Source: a virus
Virus record (IMG/VR): IMGVR_UViG_3300029286_000143
Coordinates: 1 to 34,660 of that record
Direction: 5' to 3' (one strand)
Length of the DNA stretch: 34,660 bases
The position numbers and the translations under genes are program-made. Positions 30,102 to 34,660 of the stretch are shown here, one piece after another. Below the pieces are notes generated by a model. The model was given only the letters and a program-made list of their open reading frames with translations, had not been told where the DNA came from and made no database searches. Each line of letters begins with the position of its first letter. The stretch's first letter is position 1.

Positions 30102-32633
30102 TTAGTCTTCTTTAATTTCAGATTTTCCATACCAACTTTCATCAATGTTTGTAGCTTCCCATTCAATAGGAATAGGAACATTGATCCATTTAAAATGTTC
30201 TAAGATTCTTTCGGTTGCTATTTCTGTTCCTAACTTGATGACAAATTCTTTTTCATCAGGATGACAGTCAATGATACAGCAATCATGAATTTGCCCGATC
30301 ACTTTAGATTTCATTCTACGTTGAATAAATTCAGCATTGAGTTGGGTTAGACTCCAAAGCAAGCAATGAAAAGCAGAACCTTGAAATGCATAATTAACTA
30401 TGGCATTTCTTCCCATGTAACCTGAACATCTAAAACCTGTGAGTAATTCTACATATCCTTTCTTTTCATATTTATCATACCAACCTGTTTGCCATTCTTT
30501 GAATACATTAAACTTTTTCCAGTAAGCAGTTTCAACATTTTTAACATGCTGAATAAATTCAATGTCTGGTTTGCCTTTAGTAGAAAGAACACCTATATTT
30601 TTCAAGTGTTCTGTAACAGTTATGCCATCTCCGGTAGGAAGTTTAGAGCATTCTCTCCATATATTTTTAGCACAATTCTTGTAATAAGAACCATACCATT
30701 CAGGAAAGATAAATCCGTTCTTTGTATAAAATCTTAAATTTTTGGTAACTTTGTCAGCAGGTAATGAAAAAATATCTGCTGCTGTATCTCGGTGCATGTC
30801 TGTGCTGGGGTCTTTACAGTAAGCAATAAGAACAGGATCTCCTGTGTAACAACATCCCATCTTGACTTCAATACCACTGTAATCATAATCTACAATGATG
30901 TTACCTTTAGAAGGAATGATTCCTGATCTTGCATATCTTTTTGCTTCTTCATTACGAACAGGAACATTCTGCAAGTTAGGCTTATCTGATTGTCCACGAT
31001 AAGTACGGGGAATGATTAATCCGAAGAAAGGATGGATACGATTATCATCATCAATTTCTCGGATAAATTGCTTCATGTAAGTACCATCAATCTTTTTAAT
31101 TCTGCTCAAGTCTGTGATTTCTTTTGCAAGAGGAGTATCTAGTTTAGCCATTGTGTCAGCATCAACTGAATTGTTTCCTTTGTCTGTTACTTTAGGAGGT
31201 TTGAGTTTAAGGATATCAAAGAATAGTATTCTTAAATCATCGGATGATCCTAAGTTAGGAAATCTTCCTGTGACTTTGAGAAACTTTTTACATTCCTCAT
31301 AATCAAGCAATTCTATTTTTCTTTCCTCTATTCTCTTTTCTAATTCAATGTGGGAGTTCCTGTAATATTCAACATTAACATTAACCCCATTGATCTGAAC
31401 ATCTCCTAAAGCTAGAGTACCTTCTATAAACAGATCAAGACCATTTTCAAGATGGTCATCTATTAAATCCTTCTGCAAAAAGAATAAATCTCTCGTAAGC
31501 ATAGAATCTATTCCGCCATACAAGAGAAGTTTATTCAAAGGAGCTTGCATTATTCGATTGAAACCAGTTTCATTGACATCCTCAATGTAAGGTTTCATTT
31601 CTTTGTCGTAATTAGGAGTGCCCCAATGAATGAATGATTGAAATTTTAATCCTGAATATTTTGATCGGTTGTCTATGATGTGGGCAGCAATCATCGAACA
31701 CCAGTTCCAATTTCTTGGTTCTGTGTTAAGGATTACTTTAGACCACACATCTTCAAATTGAATATTGTGAGCTGTCTTTTTTGAACTGTTCAGCAAAACT
31801 TCTTTCCATCTTGACATGATATTCTTTTGTTGATGGTTATTCCAATAATTATGTTGAAAGGCAAAAGCATTTGCTCCTTTAATTCTTTCTGTAGAATAAG
31901 AAATAGATGCAATCTTATGGTTTGCTCTATAAGGTTTTAATCCTGTAGTCTCATAATCAAACACTAGATACTTAGAAGGATTATCTATTTCATATTCCAA
32001 TGCGTCACAGACATCATCATAGTCCATGACTATTTTAACATCATCAAAGTTTGGATATTTTATTTCTTTAACTTCTCCTTTTGTTTTTATGCAGTTGATG
32101 GCAAATGATAAGTCTCTGTTGAATTGAGACATGGTTAGGGAATCATCATTATTTTTGTAAGCAAATCCGGGATGATATATGGGAATGATCCATGCATTCT
32201 TTTCATGATCAGGAATGCATAAACCTCTCCAACGAGCAGGAGATAGCTCACTGAAACGATCCATATAAAAAGAAGTTATTGCAGCTTCTCCCATTAACCA
32301 TATGAATTTAGGTTTTAAATCTTTGATGGCTTTTTTTATGTGGGGAAAACAACATGCAATCTCTTGACGAGTTGGTTCTCTGTCTTCTGTTATCCTACAT
32401 CGGATAGCATCTGTTTTCCAGAAATCCTTATAAAGATCAATCCCTAAATCTGCTAATTTGTTTTTGAAAAAAGCACCAATATCTCCATCACCAGGAGATT
32501 CCCCGATGATTAAAGTTTTTAGTCTGCCTTCTCCTTTTGTTTCTGATTTATTGCCTTTGTTTAGTCCACAATCAGGACACATGTGCTCCGTAGAACGAGT
32601 CACAAAATCGTCCATTGAGAAAAAACCATTCAT
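30102..32633 (-). CDS. Uracil-DNA glycosylase domain fused to family A DNA polymerase
   Basis: An 843-residue replicative polymerase. Residues 1-190 are a family 4-like UDG: C19/C22, GESPGDG (44-50), C79, C94/95 and IYHPGF (152-157), with four cysteines able to hold an iron-sulfur cluster. The 3'-5' exonuclease follows: DYETTG (226-231), AHNIQFED (288-295), YGGIDSMLT (372-380). The polymerase has motif A VDYDYSGIE (581-589), motif B R634..K638..F643..YG (647-648) and motif C QIHDCC (781-786). The K-to-F spacing in motif B is one residue longer than in E. coli Pol I, and a Cys follows the catalytic Asp784 where Glu is usual. This fits UDG-PolA fusions seen in other phages. Confidence 0.9.
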   Translation of the reverse strand: MNGFFSMDDFVTRSTEHMCPDCGLNKGNKSETKGEGRLKTLIIGESPGDGDIGAFFKNKLADLGIDLYKDFWKTDAIRCRITEDREPTRQEIACCFPHIKKAIKDLKPKFIWLMGEAAITSFYMDRFSELSPARWRGLCIPDHEKNAWIIPIYHPGFAYKNNDDSLTMSQFNRDLSFAINCIKTKGEVKEIKYPNFDDVKIVMDYDDVCDALEYEIDNPSKYLVFDYETTGLKPYRANHKIASISYSTERIKGANAFAFQHNYWNNHQQKNIMSRWKEVLLNSSKKTAHNIQFEDVWSKVILNTEPRNWNWCSMIAAHIIDNRSKYSGLKFQSFIHWGTPNYDKEMKPYIEDVNETGFNRIMQAPLNKLLLYGGIDSMLTRDLFFLQKDLIDDHLENGLDLFIEGTLALGDVQINGVNVNVEYYRNSHIELEKRIEERKIELLDYEECKKFLKVTGRFPNLGSSDDLRILFFDILKLKPPKVTDKGNNSVDADTMAKLDTPLAKEITDLSRIKKIDGTYMKQFIREIDDDNRIHPFFGLIIPRTYRGQSDKPNLQNVPVRNEEAKRYARSGIIPSKGNIIVDYDYSGIEVKMGCCYTGDPVLIAYCKDPSTDMHRDTAADIFSLPADKVTKNLRFYTKNGFIFPEWYGSYYKNCAKNIWRECSKLPTGDGITVTEHLKNIGVLSTKGKPDIEFIQHVKNVETAYWKKFNVFKEWQTGWYDKYEKKGYVELLTGFRCSGYMGRNAIVNYAFQGSAFHCLLWSLTQLNAEFIQRRMKSKVIGQIHDCCIIDCHPDEKEFVIKLGTEIATERILEHFKWINVPIPIEWEATNIDESWYGKSEIKED

Positions 32634-32646
32634 AATTTACCCCTTC

Positions 32647-33771
32647 TCAAAAAGGAACATCAGCATCATAATTAGTATTATCAGTAGTAGGAGGAGAAGT
32701 AGTTTTCTTCAAAGAGGGTTTTTCTTCTTCAGGTTCTGGTTTACTTATCTGCATCAGAACATGGAGAAAGTCTCCACTAGAGAAATAAAGCGCAGTTTTG
32801 AACCAAGAAAGCTTTGTAGATTTTTGAAGGATTTGAGACAAGAAACGGTTGTTGATTCCGATGTCTATAGGATCTCCACTGTATTTGCATTTGAGACTTT
32901 TCTCTACCCACCCAAGATCATTTGATGCTTTAACAGTGATTTCATTATCTTCTATGTGAAGGAATGATGCTTTACCTGTTCTATCTGACATATCCGCAGC
33001 TAACATTGTGACATTATCAAGAGTTGCTTTTAAATCACCAGGTAATTCAAGAGATGGAAAATCCTGTATGTTAGAAAACAAAGCTTTGATCTTATTGATT
33101 GGCAAATCTCCTTGAATGAAAGAAGTGCTGAAAGTTACTCCATCTTCTGTTCTGAAATGAAGCCATTTACCTTGCATACAGTATTCAATCACAGGAAATT
33201 TAGAAAGTTCCATTGCTTCTTTGCTGAAGATGTTAAAATCATTCTCATTTATTTCAGAGGACATGGTGTATTGACTGATGCGATTTCCGTCAGTAGCATA
33301 GCATTTGTTTCCGACAACGGCAACACAAGCTCGCACACCAGAACTAAGATCAGGAGAAGCAGAGAAAGCACAAAGAGAAACACCATCTAAAAAGTTTTCA
33401 GGAACAGGTTGCCATTCATCCATGTTTTCTAACATCTTCTTGATTAATGCAGGAAGGTTATTCTGATCTTCTCCTATTGTAGCCATTGAAGATGTAGTGG
33501 TTTTGGATCGGACTTTGATCTTGTTGTTCTTCAGTTCGATGATAATTTCCTTATCAGTAATACCATCAATGAGTCTGAAGAATTCTTCACCTTTAACTGA
33601 GAATTGGATATTACATTCAAAAGGAATAGTGATAAGGATTTTATCATTAAAGGTGCATATTAAGTTATCAAAGAAAATGAAGTGGGTAGCTTGTGCTACG
33701 AATTCCCTTTTAGCTAACCCTGGTTTAAGAGCTGCTAACTTATCCCGTAATTCTTTTCTGTCTGTTTTCAT
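32647..33771 (-). CDS. DnaN-like sliding clamp with SSB-like C-terminal tip
   Basis: The 374-residue protein has the pattern of DnaN beta-clamps: CYATDGNRISQYTM (159-164 for ATDGNR), then FLSQIL, KASNDLGWVEKSL and short strand repeats typical of three domain repeats. It is the processivity clamp for the polymerase encoded next. After residue about 340 a flexible tail follows (KPEPEEEKPSLKKTTSPPTT) and ends NYDADVPF, closely resembling the DDDIPF tip of bacterial SSB. That tip normally recruits replication and repair proteins. The start follows AAAAGGAGACTAG. Confidence 0.85.
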   Translation of the reverse strand: MKTDRKELRDKLAALKPGLAKREFVAQATHFIFFDNLICTFNDKILITIPFECNIQFSVKGEEFFRLIDGITDKEIIIELKNNKIKVRSKTTTSSMATIGEDQNNLPALIKKMLENMDEWQPVPENFLDGVSLCAFSASPDLSSGVRACVAVVGNKCYATDGNRISQYTMSSEINENDFNIFSKEAMELSKFPVIEYCMQGKWLHFRTEDGVTFSTSFIQGDLPINKIKALFSNIQDFPSLELPGDLKATLDNVTMLAADMSDRTGKASFLHIEDNEITVKASNDLGWVEKSLKCKYSGDPIDIGINNRFLSQILQKSTKLSWFKTALYFSSGDFLHVLMQISKPEPEEEKPSLKKTTSPPTTDNTNYDADVPF

Positions 33772-33934
33772 CTAGTCTCCTTTTAACAGTTAGTATGGTT
33801 TGACAATCTTTTATGTAGTAGAAGGTCATCAGACGATGATATTCTAATCCCATTTCCACAATACGATCAGCCATTGCTTGTTCTTTTTCTACTTTAGAAA
33901 GTTGTGGAAAATTACCTGATAAATACAGAATCAT
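33740..33934 (-). CDS. Small conserved-looking phage protein (64 aa)
   Basis: Starts at 33934 just after a promoter-like motif and AAGGTGATA. It runs into the clamp gene by 32 bases. The motif MILYLSGNFPQLSKVEKEQAM followed by VEMGLEYHRLMTFYYIKDCQ is one I associate with small phage proteins near nucleotide or modification genes, without a known function. It is predicted to be alpha/beta. It may be a leader gene whose translation affects clamp synthesis, given the overlap. It is the first gene of the replisome run. Confidence 0.65.
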   Translation of the reverse strand: MILYLSGNFPQLSKVEKEQAMADRIVEMGLEYHRLMTFYYIKDCQTILTVKRRLDENRQKRITG

Positions 33935-33953
33935 ATTATCACCTTATTTCTTT

Positions 33954-33972
33954 TATTATATCACACTTTTAC
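33954..33972 (-). promoter_or_regulatory. Phage promoter motif with extended -10 (replisome run)
   Basis: GTAAAAGTGTGATATAATA read on the - strand, with TGATATAAT as an extended -10. It is 20-38 bases upstream of the 64-residue gene and just after the end of the transglycosylase gene. A 19-base identical copy occurs at 28966-28984. No good -35 is visible. Confidence 0.7.
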
Positions 33973-33980
33973 ATAAAATT

Positions 33981-34660
33981 TTAATCAAAAATAGATTTTT
34001 TTGCTGACCAACGCCAAGGATATTTTGGTTGACTTTGTGTTAATTCCAGAAAGTACATTAAATTCAAAGAATCTCTTAATTCTCCATTAGTGCATAGACC
34101 ATCTTCAACTATTACTTCTACCCTAGATTTGTCTTTTCGGTCAAACCAATGTTCATTGTTCTTTAAAACGTAATCGGAATTAACTTGTTTGTAAAGAGTT
34201 CGACCAATTTTAAATCCCCTAATTTCACAGTAATTGATAATCCAATTTTTCTCCATAGAAGATAGGTTCTTGAAGTGTTCTGCATCTTTTATGGATTTAG
34301 ATCGAGATGATATAGCTATTGTATATGGTGGAAAATCATATCGAAATTCACCATACTTTATTCTTGGCACAAGTATTATTCCATATCTACCATACTGAAC
34401 CCAACTGGTAGAATCAATGCTATACCAGGGAAACATATTTATTATTTCAGGAGTTGCTATTCCAAATCCATGTACTTTATGAGTAGGAAAATAGTCGGAT
34501 TTTTCAGTGCATATTTTTTCAAATACGGTTTGTAAAAAAGGAGCTAATGATCTTCCTTTAGCAGAAGCTAAACCACCTACAGCAAAATAAGGATATTCCA
34601 TACACATATCAAGATATTTTGAAGGTTCATCTAGGTGATAAACAGGAATAGGATTTAGTC
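33981..34660 (-). CDS. dpdA: DpdA-like DNA 7-deazaguanine transglycosylase (partial, 5' end outside)
   Basis: The frame is open to the window edge, so the start codon lies outside. The ATG at 34607 is internal: 17 in-frame codons upstream (LNPIPVYHLDEPSKYLD) continue the domain. The motifs IPVYH, EYPYFAVGGLAS, KVHGFGIATPEIIN, and PWYSIDSTSW..YGRYG match tRNA-guanine transglycosylase-like proteins of the DpdA family, where the Asp of SIDST is the predicted nucleophile. DpdA replaces guanine in DNA by a 7-deazaguanine base such as preQ0, protecting phage DNA from host nucleases. The precursor synthesis genes would be expected nearby outside the window. Confidence 0.85.
   Translation of the reverse strand, partial: LNPIPVYHLDEPSKYLDMCMEYPYFAVGGLASAKGRSLAPFLQTVFEKICTEKSDYFPTHKVHGFGIATPEIINMFPWYSIDSTSWVQYGRYGIILVPRIKYGEFRYDFPPYTIAISSRSKSIKDAEHFKNLSSMEKNWIINYCEIRGFKIGRTLYKQVNSDYVLKNNEHWFDRKDKSRVEVIVEDGLCTNGELRDSLNLMYFLELTQSQPKYPWRWSAKKSIFD

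Noticed and set aside
32458-32925. 155-codon + strand frame
   Set aside because: It crosses the border between polymerase and clamp genes on the opposite strand, both well supported, and has no family-like sequence.
1-34660. tRNA genes, integrase, transposase or attachment sites
   Set aside because: No cloverleaf-like sequences with a CCA-side stem, no recombinase motifs and no terminal inverted repeats were noticed while reading. A dedicated scan such as tRNAscan would be decisive.

Overview
This window looks like about 35 kb of a tailed double-stranded DNA bacteriophage genome. It reads tail and adhesin genes, then lysis genes, all on the + strand, followed by a long block of replication, recombination and DNA-modification genes on the - strand. 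I recognise no ribosomal, metabolic, integrase or transposase genes, and I see no tRNA or CRISPR array. Head, portal and terminase genes lie outside the window, so the phage cannot be placed in a named genus. A Gram-negative host is inferred from an Rz/Rz1-like nested gene pair at the end of the lysis cassette. The nearly complete phage-encoded replisome suggests a virulent, fairly large phage.

Positions 1-16681 (+): densely packed virion genes. They include unknown structural proteins, a poly-glycine adhesin-like protein (1589-3412), a cysteine-rich Ig-like protein (3409-4962), small zinc-ribbon and membrane proteins (4974-5886), a collagen-like protein beside a 77-bp tandem duplication (6787-7147), three proteins sharing an N-terminal MAxW attachment-like module (7315-10341), a 1111-residue fibre or spike protein (10351-13686), and a 664-residue fibre protein with 97-residue repeats (14479-16473). 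Base and codon use change along this block: AT-rich to about 8.3 kb, richer in G+C from about 10.35 to 15.36 kb, then AT-rich again. This fits mosaic exchange of host-recognition genes.

Positions 16714-18764 (+): a lysis cassette with a coiled-coil protein carrying a C-terminal membrane anchor (XhlA-like), a GH108 muramidase endolysin with an EF-hand-like insert, a holin-like membrane protein, an Rz-like protein, and a nested secreted protein that differs from classical Rz1. Positions 18735-20728 (-) hold a G+C-richer run of start/stop-coupled small genes, including a dATP/dGTP diphosphohydrolase-like protein and two genes under 60 codons.

Positions 20753-34660 (-): the AT-rich replication and recombination block. 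In transcription order (right to left) it holds a DpdA-like DNA 7-deazaguanine transglycosylase cut by the window edge, a small conserved protein, a DnaN-like sliding clamp with an SSB-like C-terminal tip, a uracil-DNA-glycosylase/DNA polymerase I fusion, a clamp loader, a zinc-finger protein, a UvsY-like protein, a gp32-like single-strand DNA binding protein, a RecA/UvsX-like recombinase, a flap endonuclease, a PD-(D/E)XK nuclease, and an Mre11/Rad50 system whose Rad50 is split into separate genes around the Mre11 gene. An identical 19-bp promoter-like motif with an extended -10 starts both the replisome run (33972) and the recombination run (28984), suggesting the two are co-expressed.
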